Of a stretch of 64,000 nt of DNA, positions 10,387 through 24,692 are shown piece after piece. The notes beneath the pieces are model-generated. The model saw nothing but the letters and a program-made list of their open reading frames with translations, did not search any database and had not been told where the DNA came from. A program made the translations under genes and the position numbers. The DNA lies in the NCBI GenBank assembly GCA_920105625.2, contig OV050033.1:96846280-96910279 (forward strand). The letters are read 5' to 3'. The stretch comes from Clusia tigrina. Its lineage: Eukaryota; Arthropoda; Insecta; Diptera; Clusiidae. Numbering within the stretch: position 1 is the first letter of the stretch; every line of letters starts with the position of its first letter.

Positions 10387-13300
10387 ACTTGAAACTTTGT
10401 AACACTAAAGTACGCGAGCCTCTTGTCAATTTAAGCTATCGCTCAAAGCTATGCTACCCTTCATTCCCAAATCAAACACTGATAAAACTTCAAATGGCCC
10501 TAGCTTCTATACGGTCGTCCTACAATTATCAAAGCTTCCAACATACAAATGCTTGTAACTTTTTACTGGAGCGCCATAAAACCTTGAAATTTTGTAACAC
10601 TAAAGTACGCGAGCCTCTTGTCAATTTAAGCTATCGCTCAAAGCTATGCTACCCTTGATTCCCAAATCAAACACTGATAAAACTTCAAGTGGCCCTAACT
10701 TCTATACGGTACGTCCTACACCTATCAAAGTTTGCAACATACAAATGCTTGTAACTTTTTACTGGAGCGTCATAAAACCTTGAAATTTTGTAACACTAAA
10801 GTACGCGAGCCTCTTGTCAATTTAAGCTATCGCTCAAAGCTATGCTAACCTTGATTCCCAAATCAAACACTGATAAAACTTCAAGTGGCCCTAACTTCTG
10901 TACGGTACGTCCTACAATTATCAAAGTTTGCAACATACAAATGCTTGTAACTTTTTACTGGAGCGTCATAAAACCTTGATATTTTGTAACAATAAAGCAC
11001 TCGAGCCTCTTGTCAATTTAAGCTATCGTTCAAGGCTACGCTACCCTTGAGTCCCAAATCAAACACTGATAAAACTTCAAGTGGCCCTAACTTCTATACG
11101 GTACGTCCTACACCTATCAAAGTTTGCAACATACAAATGCTTGTAACTTTTTACTGGAGCGTCATAAAACCTTGATATTTTGTAACAATAAAGCACTCGA
11201 GCCTCTTGTCAATTTAAGCTATCGTTCAAGGCTACGCTACCCTTGATTCCCAAATCAAACACTGATAAAACTTCAAGTGGCCCTAACTTCTATACGGTAC
11301 GTCCTACACCTATCAAAGCTTCCAACATACAAATGCTTTGAACTTTTTACTGGAGCGTCATAAAACCTTGAAACTTTGTAACACTAAAGTACGCGAGCCT
11401 CTTGTCAATTTAAGCTTCGCTCAAAGCTATGCTACCCTTGATTCCCAAATCAAACACTGATAAAACTTCAAGTGGCCCTAACTTCTATACGGTACGTCCT
11501 ACAATTATCAAAGTTTGCAACATACAAATGCTTGTAACTTTTTACTGGAGCGTCATAAAACCTTGATATTTTGTAACAATAAAGCACTCGAGCCTCTTGT
11601 CAATTTAAGCTATCGTCCAAGGCTACGCTACCCTTGAGTCCCAAATCAAACACTGACAAAGCTTCAAATGGCCCAAACTTCTATACGGTACGTCCTACAA
11701 TTATCAAAGTTTGCAACATACAAATGCTTGTAACTTTTTACTGGAGCGTAAAAAAAACTTGAAACTTTGTAACAATAAAGTACTCGAGCCTCTTGTCAAT
11801 TTAAGCTATCGCTCAAAGCTATGCTACCCTTGATTCCCAAATCAAACACTGATAAAACTTCAAGTGGCCCTAACTTCTATACGGTACGTCCTACACTTAT
11901 CAAAGCTTCCAACATACAAATGCTTTGAACTTTTTACTGGAGCGTCATAAAACCTTGAAACTTTGTAACACTAAAGTACGCGAGCCTCTTGTCAATTTAA
12001 GCTATCGCTCAAAGCTATGCTACCCTTGATTCCCTAATCAAACACTGATAACACTTCAAGTGGCCCTAACTTCTATATGGTACGTCCTACAATTATCAAA
12101 GTTTGCAACATACAAATGCTTGTAACTTTTTACTGGAGCGTCATAAAACCTTGATATTTTGTAACAATAAAGCACTCGAGCCTCTTGTCAATTTAAGCTA
12201 TCGTTCAAGGCTACGCTACCCTTGAGTCCCAAATCAAACACTGATAAAACTTCAAGTGGCCCTAACTTCTATACGGTACGTCCTACACCTATCAAAGTTT
12301 GCAACATACAAATGCTTGTAACTTTTTACTGGAGCGTCATAAAACCTTGATATTTTGTAACAATAAAGCACTCGAGCCTCTTGTCAATTTAAGCTATCGT
12401 TCAAGGCTACGCTACCCTTGAGTCCCAAATCAAACACTAATAAAACTTCAAGTGGCCTTAACTTCTATACGGTACGTCCTACACCTATCAAAGTTTGCAA
12501 CATACAAATGCTTGTAACTTTTTACTGGAGCGTCATAAAACCTTGATATTTTGTAACAATAAAGCACTCGAGCCTCTTGTCAATTTAAGCTATCGTTCAA
12601 GGCTACGCTACCCTTGAGTCCCAAATCAAACACTGATAAAACTTCAAATGGCCCTAACTTCTATACGGTACGTCCTACACCTATCAAAGTTTGCAACATA
12701 CAAATGCTTGTAACTTTTTACTGGAGCGTCATAAAACCTTGATATTTTGTAACACTAAAGTACGCGAGCCTCTTGTCAATTTAAGCTATCGCTCAAAGCT
12801 ATGCTACCCTTGATTCCCAAATCAAACACTGATAAAACTTCAAGTGGCCCTAACTTCTATACGGTACGTCCTACAATTATCAAAGTTTGCAACATACAAA
12901 TGCTTGTAACTTTTTACTGGAGCGTCATAAAACCTTGATATTTTGTAACAATAAAGCACTCGAGCCTCTTGTCAATTTAAGCTATCGTTCAAGGCTACGC
13001 TACCCTTGAGTCCCAAATCAAACACTGATAAAACTTCAAGTGGCCCTAACTTCTATACGGTACGTCCTACACCTATCAAAGTTTGCAACATACAAATGCT
13101 TGTAACTTTTTACTGGAGCGTCATAAAACCTTGATATTTTGTAACAATAAAGCACTCGAGCCTCTTGTCAATTTAAGCTATCGTTCAAGGCTACGCTACC
13201 CTTGATTCCCAAATCAAACACTGATAAAACTTCAAGTGGCCCTAACTTCTATACGGTACGTCCTACACCTATCAAAGCTTCCAACATACAAATGCTTTGA

Positions 13301-16300
13301 ACTTTTTACTGGAGCGTCATAAAACCTTGCAACTTTGTAACACTAAAGTACGCGAGCCTCTTGTCAATTTAAGCTATCGTTCAAGGCTGTGCTACCCTTG
13401 ATTCCCAAATCAAACACTGATAAAACTTCAAGTGGCCCTAACTTCTATACGGTACGTCCTACACCTATCAAAGCTTCCAACATACAAATGCTTTGAACTT
13501 TTTACTGGAGCGTCATAAAACCTTGAAATTTTGTAACACTAAAATACGCGAGCCTCTTGTCAATTTAAGCTATCGCTCAAAGCTGTGCTACCCTTGATTC
13601 CCAAATCAAACACTGATAAAACTTCAAGTGGCCCTAACTTCTATACGGTACGTCCTACACCTATCAAAGCTTCCAACATACAAATGCTTTGAACTTTTTA
13701 CTGGAGCGTCATAAAACCTTGAAATTTTGTAACAATAAAGTACTCGCGCCTCTTGTCAATTTAAGCTATAGCTCAAAGCTATGCTACCCTTGAGTCCCAA
13801 ATCAAACACTGACAAAGCTTCAAATGGCCCAAACTTCTATACGGTACGTCCTACAATTATCAAAGTTTGCAACATACAAATGCTTGTAAATTTTTACTGG
13901 AGCGAAAAAAAATCTTGAAACTTTGTAACAATAAAGTACTCGAGCCTCTTGTCAATTTAAGCTATCGCTCAAAGCTATGCTACCCTTGATTCCCAAATCA
14001 AACACTGATAAAACTTCAAGTGGCCCTAACTTCTATACGGTACGTCCTACACCTATCAAAGCTTCCAACATACAAATGCTTTGAACTTTTTACTGGAGCG
14101 TCATAAAACCTTGAAACTTTGTAACACTAAAGTACGCGAGCCTCTTGTCAATTTAAGCTATCGCTCAAAGCTATGCTACCCTTGATTCTCAAATCAAACA
14201 CTGATAAAACTTCAAGTGGCCCTAACTTCTATACGGTACGTCCTACAATTATCAAAGTTTGCAACATACAAATGCTTGTAACTTTTTACTGGAGCGTCAT
14301 AAAACCTTGATATTTTGTAACAATAAAGCACTCGAGCCTCTTGTCAATTTAAGCTATCGTTCAAGGCTACGCTACCCTTGAGTCCCAAATCAAACACTGA
14401 TAAAACTTCAAGTGGCCCTAACTTCTATACGGTACGTCCTACACCTATCAAAGTTTGCAACATACAAATGCTTGTAACTTTTTACTGGAGCGTCATAAAA
14501 CCTTGATATTTTGTAACAATAAAGCACTCGAGCCTCTTGTCAATTTAAGCTATCGTTTAAGGCTACGCTACCCTTGAGTCCCAAATCAAACACTGATAAA
14601 ACTTCAAGTGGCCCTAACTTCTATACGGTACGTCCTACACCTATCAAAGTTTGCAACATACAAATGCTTGTAACTTTTTACTGGAGCGTCATAAAACCTT
14701 GATATTTTGTAACAATAAAGCACTCGAGCCTCTTGTCAATTTAAGCTATCGTTCAAGGCTACGCTACCCTTGAGTCCCAAATCAAACACTGATAAAACTT
14801 CAAATGGCCCTAACTTCTATACGGTACGTCCTACACCTATCAAAGTTTGCAACATACAAATGCTTGTAACTTTTTACTGGAGCGTCATAAAACCTTGATA
14901 TTTTGTAACACTAAAGTACGCGAGCCTCTTGTCAATTTAAGCTATCGCTCAAAGCTATGCTACCCTTGATTCCCAAATCAAACACTGATAAAACTTCAAG
15001 TGGCCCTAACTTCTATACGGTACGTCCTACAATTATCAAAGTTTGCAACATACAAATGCTTGTAACTTTTTACTGGAGCGTCATAAAACCTTGATATTTT
15101 GTAACAATAAAACACTCGAGCCTCTTGTCAATTTAAGCTATCGTTCAAGGCTACGCTACCCTTGAGTCCCAAATCAAACACTGATAAAACTTCAAGTGGC
15201 CCTAACTTCTATACGGTAAGTCCTACACCTATCAAAGTTTGCAACATACAAATGCTTGTAACTTTTTACTGGAGCGTCATAAAACCTTGATATTTTGTAA
15301 CAATAAAGCACTCGAGCCTCTTGTCAATTTAAGCTATCGTTCAAGGCTTCGCTACCCTTGATTTCCAAATCAAACACTGATAAAACTTCAAGTGGCCCTA
15401 ACTTCTATACGGTACGTCCTACACCTATCAAAGCTTCCAACATACAAATGCTTTGAACTTTTTACTGGAGCGTCATAAAACCTTGAAACTTTGTAACACT
15501 AAAGTACGCGAGCGTCTTGTCAATTTAAGCTATCGCTCAAAGCTATGCTACCCTTGATTCCCAAATCAAACACTGATAAAACTTCAAGTGGCCCTAACTT
15601 CTATACGGTACGTCCTACAATTATCAAAGTTTGCAACATACAAATGCTTGTAACTTTTTACTGGAGCGTCATAAAACCTTGATATTTTGTAACAATAAAG
15701 CACTCGAGCCTCTTGTCAATTTAAGCTATCGTTCAAGGCTACGCTACCCTTGAGTCCCAAATCAAACACTGATAAAACTTCAAGTGGCCCTAACTTCTAT
15801 ACGGTACGTCCTACACCTATCAAAGCTTCCAACATACAAATGCTTGTAACTTTTTACTGGAGCGTAAAAAAAACTTGAAACTTTGTAACACTAAAGTACG
15901 CGAGCCTCTTGTCAATTTAAGCTATCGCTCAAAGCTATGCTACCCTTGATTCCCAAATCAAACACTGACAAAACTTCAAGTGGCCCTAACTTCTATACGG
16001 TACGTCCTACACCTATCAAAGTTTGCAACATACAAATGCTTGTAACTTTTTACTGGAGCGTCATAAAACCTTGAAATTTTGTAACAATAAAGTACTCGAG
16101 CCTCTTGTCAATTTAAGCTATCGTTCAAGGCTACGCTACCCTTGAGTCCCAAATCAAACACTGATAAAACTTCAAATGGCCCTAGCTTCTATACGGTACG
16201 TCCTACAATTATCAAAGTTTGCAACATACAAATGCTTGTAACTTTTTACTGGAGCGTAGAAAAAACTTGAAACTTTGTAACACTAAAGTACGCGAGCCTC

Positions 16301-16852
16301 TTGTCAATTTAAGCTATCGCTCAAAGCTATGCTACCCTTGATTCCCAAATGAAACACTGATAAAACTTCAAGTGGCCCTAACTTCTATACGGTACGTCCT
16401 ACACCTATCAAAGCTTCCAACATACAAATGCTTATAACTTTTTACTGGAGCGTAAAAAAAACTTGAAACTTTGTAACACTAAAGTACGCGAGCCTCTTGT
16501 CAATTTAAGCGATCGCTCAAAGCTATGCTACCCTTGATTCCCAAATCAAACACTGATAAAACTTCAAGTGGCCCTAACTTCTATACGGTACGTCCTACAC
16601 CTATCAAAGTTTGCAACATACAAATGCTTGTAACTTTTTACTGGAGCGTCATAAAACCTTGAAATTTTGTAACACTAAAGTACGCGAGCCTCTTGTCAAT
16701 TTAAGCTATCGCTCAAAGCTATGCTACCCTTGATTCCCAAATCAAACACTGATAAAACTTCAAGTGGCCCTAACTTCTATACGGTACGTCCTACAATTAT
16801 CAAAGTTTGCAACATACAAATGCTTGTAACTTTTTACTGGAGCGTCATAAAA

Positions 16853-17832
16853 CCTTGATATTTTGTAACAATAAAGTACTCGCGCCTCTTGTCAATTTAA
16901 GCTATTGTTCAAGGCTACGCTACCCTTGAGTCCCAAATCAAACACTGATAAAATTTCAAATGGCCCTAGCTTCTATACGGTACGTCCTACAATTATCAAA
17001 GTTTGCAACATACAAATGCTTGTAACTTTTTACTGGAGCGTCGTAAAACCTTGAAATTTTGTAACACTAAAGTACGCGAGCCTCTTGTCAATTTAAGCTA
17101 TCGCTCAAAGCTATGCTACCCTTGATTCCCAAATCAAACACTGATAAAACTTCAAGTGGCCCTAACTTCTATACGGTACGTCCTACACCTATCAAAGCTT
17201 CCAACATACAAATGCTTTGAACTTTTTACTGGAGCGTCATAAAACCTTGAAATTTTGTAACAATAAAGTACTCGCGCCTCTTGTCAATTTAAGCTATAGC
17301 TCAAAGCTATGCTACCCTTGAGTCCCAAATCAAACACTGACAAAGCTTCAAATGGCCCAAACTTCTATACGGTACGTCCTACAATTATCAAAGTTTGCAA
17401 CATACAAATGCTTGTAACTTTTTACTGGAGCGTAAAAAAAACTTGAAACTTTGTAACAATAAAGTACTCGAGCCTCTTGTCAATTTAAACTATCGCTCAA
17501 AGCTATGCTACCCTTGATTCCCAAATCAAACACTGATAAAACTTCAAGTGGCCCTAACTTCTATACGGTACGTCCTACACCTATCAAAGCTTCCAACATA
17601 CAAATGCTTTGAACTTTTTACTGGAGCGTCATAAAACCTTGAAACTTTGTAACACTAAAGTACGCGAGCCTCTTGTCAATTTAAGCTATCGCTCAAAGCT
17701 ATGCTACCCTTGATTCCCAAATCAAACACTGATACAACTTCAAGTGGCCCTAACTTCTATACGGTACGTCCTACAATTATCAAAGTTTGCAACATACAAA
17801 TGCTTGTAACTTTTTACTGGAGCGTCATAAAA
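16853..17832. repeat. Five-monomer cassette, copy 2
   Basis: This has the same five-monomer order as at 5683. The tactcgcg mark lies at 16877, 468 bp before the special gcttca at 17345. It belongs to a larger block shared with 19.8-21.1 kb at a 3136-bp (16-monomer) offset. Single-base differences from the other copies include gctattgttc, aaatttcaa and gtcgtaaaacc in the first two monomers and aaactatcgc in the A-junction monomer. Confidence 0.85.
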
Positions 17833-19988
17833 CCTTGATATTTTGTAACAATAAAGCACTCGAGCCTTTTGTCAATTTAAGCTATCGTTCAAGGCTACGC
17901 TACCCTTGAGTCCCAAATCAAACACTGATAAAACTTCAAGTGGCCCTAACTTCTATACGGTACGTCCTACACCTATAAAAGTTTGCAACATACAAATGCT
18001 TGTAACTTTTTACTGGAGCGTCATAAAACCTTGATATTTTGTAACAATTAAGCACTCGAGCCTCTTGTCAATTTAAGCTATCGTTCAAGGCTACGCTACC
18101 CTTGAGTCCCAAATCAAACACTGATAAAACTTCAAGTGGCCCTAACTTCTATACGGTACGTCCTACACCTATCAAAGTTTGCAACATACAAATGCTTGTA
18201 ACTTTTTACTGGAGCGTCATAAAACCTTGATATTTTGTAACAATAAAGCACTCGAGCCTCTTGTCAATTTAAGCTATCGTTCAAGGCTACGCTACCCTTG
18301 AGTCCCAAATCAAACACTGATAAAACTTCAAATGGCCCTAACTTCTATACGGTACGTCCTACACCTATCAAAGTTTGCAACATACAAATGCTAGTAACTT
18401 TTTACTGTAGCGTCATAAAACCTTGATATTTTGTAACACTAAAGTACGCGAGCCTCTTGTCAATTTAAGCTATCGCTCAAAGCTATGCTACCCTTGATTC
18501 CCAAATCAAACACTGATAAAACTTCAAGTGTCCCTAACTTCTATACGGTACGTCCTACAATTATCAAAGTTTGCAACATACAAATGCTTGTAACTTTTTA
18601 CTGGAGCGTAAAAAAAACTTGAAACTTTGTAACACTAAAGTACGCGAGCCTCTTGTCAATTTAAGCTATCGCTCAAGGCTACGCTACCCTTGAGTCCCAA
18701 ATCAAACACTGATAAAACTTCAAATGGCCCTAGCTTCTATACGGTACGTCCTACAATTATCAAAGTTTGCAACATACAAATGCTTGTAACTTTTTACTGG
18801 AGCGTGAAAAAAACTTGAAACTTTGTAACACTAAAGTACGCGAGCCTCTTGTCAATTTAAGCTATCGCTCAAAGCTATACTACCCTTGATTCCCAAATCA
18901 AACACTGATAAAACTTCAAGTGGCCCTAACTTCTATACGGTACGTCCTACACCTATCAAAGCTTCCAACATACAAATGCTTTGAACTTTTTACTGGAGCG
19001 TCATAAAACCTTGAAACTTTGTAACACTAAAGTACGCGAGCCTCTTGTCAATTTAAGCTATCGCTCAAAGCTATGCTACCCTGGATTCCCAAATCAAATA
19101 CTGATAAAACTTCAAGTGGCCCTAACTTCTATACGGTACGTCCTACAATTATCAAAGTTTGCAACATACAAATGCTTGTAACTTTTTACTGGAGCGTCAT
19201 AAAACCTTGATATTTTGTAACAATAAAGCACTCGAGCCTCTTGTCAATTTAAGCTATCGTTCAAGGCTACGCTACCCTTGAGTCCCAAATCAAACACTGA
19301 TAAAACTTCAAGTGGCCCTAACTTCTATACGGTACGTCCTACACCTATCAAAGCTTCCAACATACAGATGCTTGTAACTTTTTACTGGAGCGTAAAAAAA
19401 ACTTGAAACTTTGTAACACTAAAGTACGCGAGCCTCTTGTCAATTTAAGCTATCGCTCAAAGCTATGCTACCCTTGATTCCCAAATCAAACACTGATAAA
19501 ACTTCAAGTGGCCCCAACTTCTATACGGTACGTCCTACACCTATCAAAGTTTGCAACATACAAATGCTTGTAACTTTTTACTGGAGCGTCATAAAACCTT
19601 GAAATTTTGTAACACTAAAGTACGCGAGCCTCTTGTCAATTTAAGTTATCGCTCAAAGCTATGCTACCCTTGATTCCCAAATCAAACACTGATAAAACTT
19701 CAAGTGGCCCTAACTTCTATACGGTACGTCCTACACCTATTAAAGTTTGCAACATACAAATGCTTGTAACTTTTTACTGGAGCGTCATAAAACCTTGAAA
19801 TTTTGTAACACTAAAGTACGCGAGCCTCTTGTCAATTTAAGCTATCGCTCAAAGCTATGCTACCCTTGATTCCCAAATAAAACACTGATAAAACTTCAAG
19901 TGGCCCTAACTTCTATACGGTACGTCCTACAATTATCAAAGTTTGCAACATACAAATGCTTGTAACTTTTTACTGGAGCGTCATAAAA

Positions 19989-20968
19989 CCTTGATATTTT
20001 GTAACAATAAAGTACTCGCGCCTCTTGTCAATTTAAGCTATCGTTCAAGGCTACGCTACCCTTGAGTCCCAAATCAAACACTGATAAAACTTCAAATGGC
20101 CCTAGCTTCTATACGGTACGTCCTACAATTATCAAAGTTTGCAACATACAAATGCTTGTAACTTTTTACTGGAGCGTCATAAAACCTTGAAATTTTGTAA
20201 CACTAAAGTACGCGAGCCTCTTGTCAATTTAAGCTATCGCTCAAAGCTATGCTACCCTTGATTCCCAAATCAAACACTGATAAAACTTCAAGTGGCCCTA
20301 ACTTCTATACGGTACGTCCTACACCTATCAAAGCTTCCAACATACAAATGCTTTGAACTTTTTACTGGAGCGTCATAAAACCTTGAAATTTTGTAACAAT
20401 AAAGTACTCGCGCCTCTTGTCAATTTAAGCTATAGCTCAAAGCTATACTACCCTTGAGTCCCAAATCAAACACTGACAAAGCTTCAAATGGCCCAAACTT
20501 CTATACGGTACGTCCTACAATTATCAAAGTTTGCAACATACAAATGCTTGTAACTTTTTACTGGAGCGTAAAAAAAACTTGAAACTTTGTAACAATAAAG
20601 TACTCGAGCCTCTTGTCAATTTAAGCTATCGCTCAAAGCTATGCTACCCTTGATTCCCAAATCAAACACTGATAAAACTTCAAGTGGCCCTAACTTCTAT
20701 ACGGTACGTCCTACACCTATCAAAGCTTCCAACATACAAATGCTTTGAACTTTTTACTGGAGCGTCATAAAACCTTGAAACTTTGTAACACTAAAGTACG
20801 CGAGCCTCTTGTCAATTTAAGCTATCGCTCAAAGCTATGCTACCCTTGATTCCCAAATTAAACACTGATAAAACTTCAAGTGGGCCTAACTTCTATACGG
20901 TACGTCCTACAATTATCAAAGTTTGCAACATACAAATGCTTGTAACTTTTCACTGGAGCGTCATAAAA
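19989..20968. repeat. Five-monomer cassette, copy 3
   Basis: The tactcgcg mark is at 20013 and the special gcttca at 20481, again 468 bp apart. The offsets are 3136 bp (16 monomers) from copy 2 and 3724 bp (19 monomers) to copy 4. Private changes include ctatactac in the special monomer, and aattaaac and tgggcc in the last monomer. Confidence 0.85.
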
Positions 20969-23712
20969 CCTTGATATTTTGTAACAATAAAGCACTCGAG
21001 CCTCTTGTCAATTTAAGCTATCGTTCAAGGCTACGCTACCCTTGAGTCCCAAATCAAATACTGATAAAACTTCAAGTGGCCCTAACTTCTATACGGTACG
21101 TCCTACACCTATCAAAGTTTGCAACATACAAATGCTTGTAACTTTTTACTGGAGCGTCATAAAACCTTGATATTTTGTAACAATAAAGCACTCGAGCCTC
21201 TTGTCAATTTAAGCTATCGTTCAAGGCTACGCTACCCTTGAGTCCCAAATCAAACACTGATAAAACTTCAAATGGCCCTAACTTCTATACGGTACGTCCT
21301 ACACCTATCAAAGTTTGCAACATACAAATGCTTGTAACTTTTTACTGGAGCGTCATAAAACCTTGATATTTTGTAACACTAAAGTACGCGAGCCTCTTGT
21401 CAATTTAAGCTATCGCTCAAAGCTATGCTACCCTTGATTCCCAAATCAAACACTGATAAAACTTCAAGTGGCCCTAACTTCTATACGGTACGTCCTACAC
21501 CTATCAAAGCTTCCAACATACAAATGCTTTGAACTTTTTACTGGAGCGTCATAAAACCTTGAAACTTTGTAACACTAAAGTACGCGAGCCTCTTGTCAAT
21601 TTAAGCTATCGCTCAAAGCTATGCTACCCTTGATTCCCAAATCAAACACTGATAAAACTTCAAGTGGCCCTAACTTCTATACGGTACGTCCTACAATTAT
21701 CAAAGTTTGCAACATACAAATGCTTGTAACTTTTTACTGGAGCGTCATAAAACCTTGATATTTTGTAACAATAAAGCACTCGAGCCTCTTGTCAATTTAA
21801 GCTATCGTTCAAGGCTACGCTAACCTTGAGTCCCAAATCAAACACTGATAAAACTTCAAGTGGCCCTAACTTCTATACGGTACGTCCTACACCTATCAAA
21901 GCTTCCAACATACAAATGCTTGTAACTTTTTACTGGAGCTTAAAAAAAACTTGAAACTTTGTAACACTAAAGTACGCGAGCCTCTTGTCAATTTAAGCTA
22001 TCGCTCAAAGCTATGCTACCCTTGATTCCCAAATCAAACACTGATAAAACTTCAAGTGGCCCTAACTTCTATACGGTACGTCCTACACCTATCAAAGTTT
22101 GCAGCATACAAATGCTTGTAACTTTTTACTGGAGCGTCATAAAACCTTGAAATTTTGTAACACTAAAGTACGCGAGCCTCTTGTCAATGTAAGCTATCGC
22201 TCAAAGCTATGCTACCCTTGATTCCCAAATCAAACACTGATAAAACTTCAAGTGGCCCTAACTTCTATACGGTACGTCCTACAATTATCAAAGTTTGCAA
22301 CATACAAATGCTTGTAACTTTTTACTGGAGCGTCATAAAACCTTGATATTTTGTAACAATAAAGCACTCGAGCCTCTTGTCAATTTAAGCTATCGTTCAA
22401 GGCCACGCTACCCTTGAGTCCCAAATCAAACACTGATAAAACTTCAAATGGCCCTAGCTTCTATACGGTACGTCCTACACCTATCAAAGTTTGCAACATA
22501 CAAATGCTTGTAACTTTTTACTGGAGCGTCAAAAAACCTTGAAATTTTGTAACAATAAAGTACTCGAGCCTCTTGTCAATTTAAGCTATCGCTCAAAGCT
22601 ATGATACCCTTGATTCCCAAATCAAACACTGATAAAACTTCAAGTGGCCCTAACTTCTATACGGTACGTCCTACACCTATCAAAGCTTCCAACATACAAA
22701 TGCTTGTAACTTTTTACTGGAGCGTAAAAAAAACTTGAAACTTTGTAACACTAAAGTACGCGAGCCTCTTGTCAATTTAAGCTATCGCTCAAAGCTATGC
22801 TACCCTTGATTCCCAAATCAAACACTGATAAAACTTCAAGTGGCCCTAACTTCTATACGGTACGTCCTACAATTATCAAAGTTTGCAACATACAAATGCT
22901 TGTAACTTTTTACTGGAGCGTCATAAAACCTTGATATTTTGTAACAATAAAGCACTCGAGCCTCTTGTCAATTTAAGCTATCGTTCAAGGCTACGCTACC
23001 CTTGAGTCCCAAATCAAACACTGATAAAACTTCAAGTGGCCCTAACTTCTATACGGTACGTCCTACACCTATCAAAGCTTCCAACATACAAATGCTTGTA
23101 ACTTTTTACTGGAGCGTAAAAAAAACTTGAAACTTTGTAACACTAAAGTACGCGAGCCTCTTGTCAATTTAAGCTATCGCTCAAAGCTATGCTACCCTTG
23201 ATTCCCAAATCAAACACTGATAAAACTTCAAGTGGCCCTAACTTCTATACGGTACGTCCTACACCTATCAAAGTTTGCAACATACAAATGCTTGTAACTT
23301 TTTACTGGAGCGTCATAAAACCTTGAAATTTTGTAACACTAAAGTACGCGAGCCTCTTGTCAATTTAAGCTATCGCTCAAAGCTATGCTACCCTTGATTC
23401 CCAAATCAAACACTGATAAAACTTCAAGTGGCCCTAACTTCTATACGGTACGTCCTACACCTATCAAAGTTTTCAACATACAAATGCTTGTAACTTTTTA
23501 CTGGAGCGTCATAAAACCTTGAAATTTTGTAACACTAAAGTACGCGAGCCTCTTGCCAATTTAAGCTAACGCTCAAAGCTATGCTACCCTTGATTCCCAA
23601 ATCAAACACTGATAAAACTTCAAGTGGCCCTAACTTCTATACGGTACGTCCTACAATTATCAAAGTTTGCAACATACAAATGCTTCTAACTTTTTACTGG
23701 AGCGTCATAAAA

Positions 23713-24692
23713 CCTGGATATTTTGTAACAATAAAGTACTCGCGCCTCTTGTCAATTTAAGCTATCGTTCAAGGCTACGCTACCCTTGAGTCCCAAATCA
23801 AACGCTGATAAAACTTCAAATGGCCCTAGCTTCTATACGGTACGTCCTACAATTATCAAAGTTTGCAACATACAAATGCTTGTAACTTTTTACTGGAGCG
23901 TCATAAAACCTTGAAATTTTGTAACACTAAAGTACGCGAGCCTCTTGTCAATTTAAGCTATCGCTCAAAGCTATGCTACCCTTGATTCCCAAATCAAACA
24001 CTGATAAAACTTCAAGTGGCCCTAACTTCTATACGGTACGTCCTACACCTATCAAAGCTTCCAACATACAAATGCTTTGAACTTTTTACTGGAGCGTCAT
24101 AAAACCTTGAAATTTTGTAACAATAAAGTACTCGCGCCTCTTGTCAATTTAGGCTATAGCTCAAAGCTATGCTACCCTTGAGTCCCAAATCAAACACTGA
24201 CAAAGCTTCAAATGGCCCAAACTTCTATACGGTACGTCCTACAATTATCAAAGTTTGCAACATACAAATGCTTGTAACTTTTTACTGGAGCGTAAAAAAA
24301 ACTTGAAACTTTGTAACAATAAAGTACTCGAGCCTCTTGTCAATTTAAGCTATCGCTCAAAGCTATGCTACCCTTGATTCCCAAATCAAACACTGATAAA
24401 ACTTCAAGTGGCCCTAACTTCTATACGGTACGTCCTACACCTATCAAAGCTTCCAACATACAAATGCTTTGAGCTTTTTACTGGAGCGTCATAAAACCTT
24501 GAAACTTTGTAACACTAAAGTACGCGAGCCTCTTGTCAATTTAAGCTATCGCTCAAAGCTATGCTACCCTTGATTCCCAAATCAAACACTGATAAAACTT
24601 CAAGTGGCCCTAACTTCTATACGGTACGTCCTACAATTATCAAAGTTTGCAACATACAAATGCTTGTAACTTTTTACTGGAGCGTCATAAAA
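23713..24692. repeat. Five-monomer cassette, copy 4
   Basis: The tactcgcg mark is at 23737 and the special gcttca at 24205. It is the last appearance in the window of both the tactcgcg and the gcttcaaatggcccaaac variants. To its right the A-junction and following monomers continue into the 2156-bp duplication, but the special monomer itself is not carried along. Private changes include acctggatatt, caaacgctg, taggctatagc and ctttgagc. Confidence 0.85.

Larger units (their letters stand above)
6075..24104. repeat. Higher-order repeat series anchored by the gcttcaaatggcccaaac monomer
   Basis: One distinctive monomer recurs with starts at 6075, 8035, 9211, 11561, 13717, 17245, 20381 and 24105. 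Spacings are 1960, 1176, 2350, 2156, 3528, 3136 and 3724 bp, which are 10, 6, 12 (minus two 1-bp deletions), 11, 18, 16 and 19 monomers. After each anchor the order is similar: A-junction tactcgag, alpha gaaactttg, one to three beta copies (the last with caaatggccctaac), an alpha with gatatt junction, beta, then a ctttgaac copy. This is a genuine higher-order organisation with variable unit length. Rare markers such as cactaat with gccttaac at 10085 and 12435 link units 2 and 4. Confidence 0.85.

Noticed and set aside
10341..10658. 105-codon plus-strand open frame as a gene
   Set aside because: It is read entirely from satellite monomers, starts mid-monomer at catacaaatg, repeats its own sequence after 65 codons and stays open only through a 1-bp deletion.
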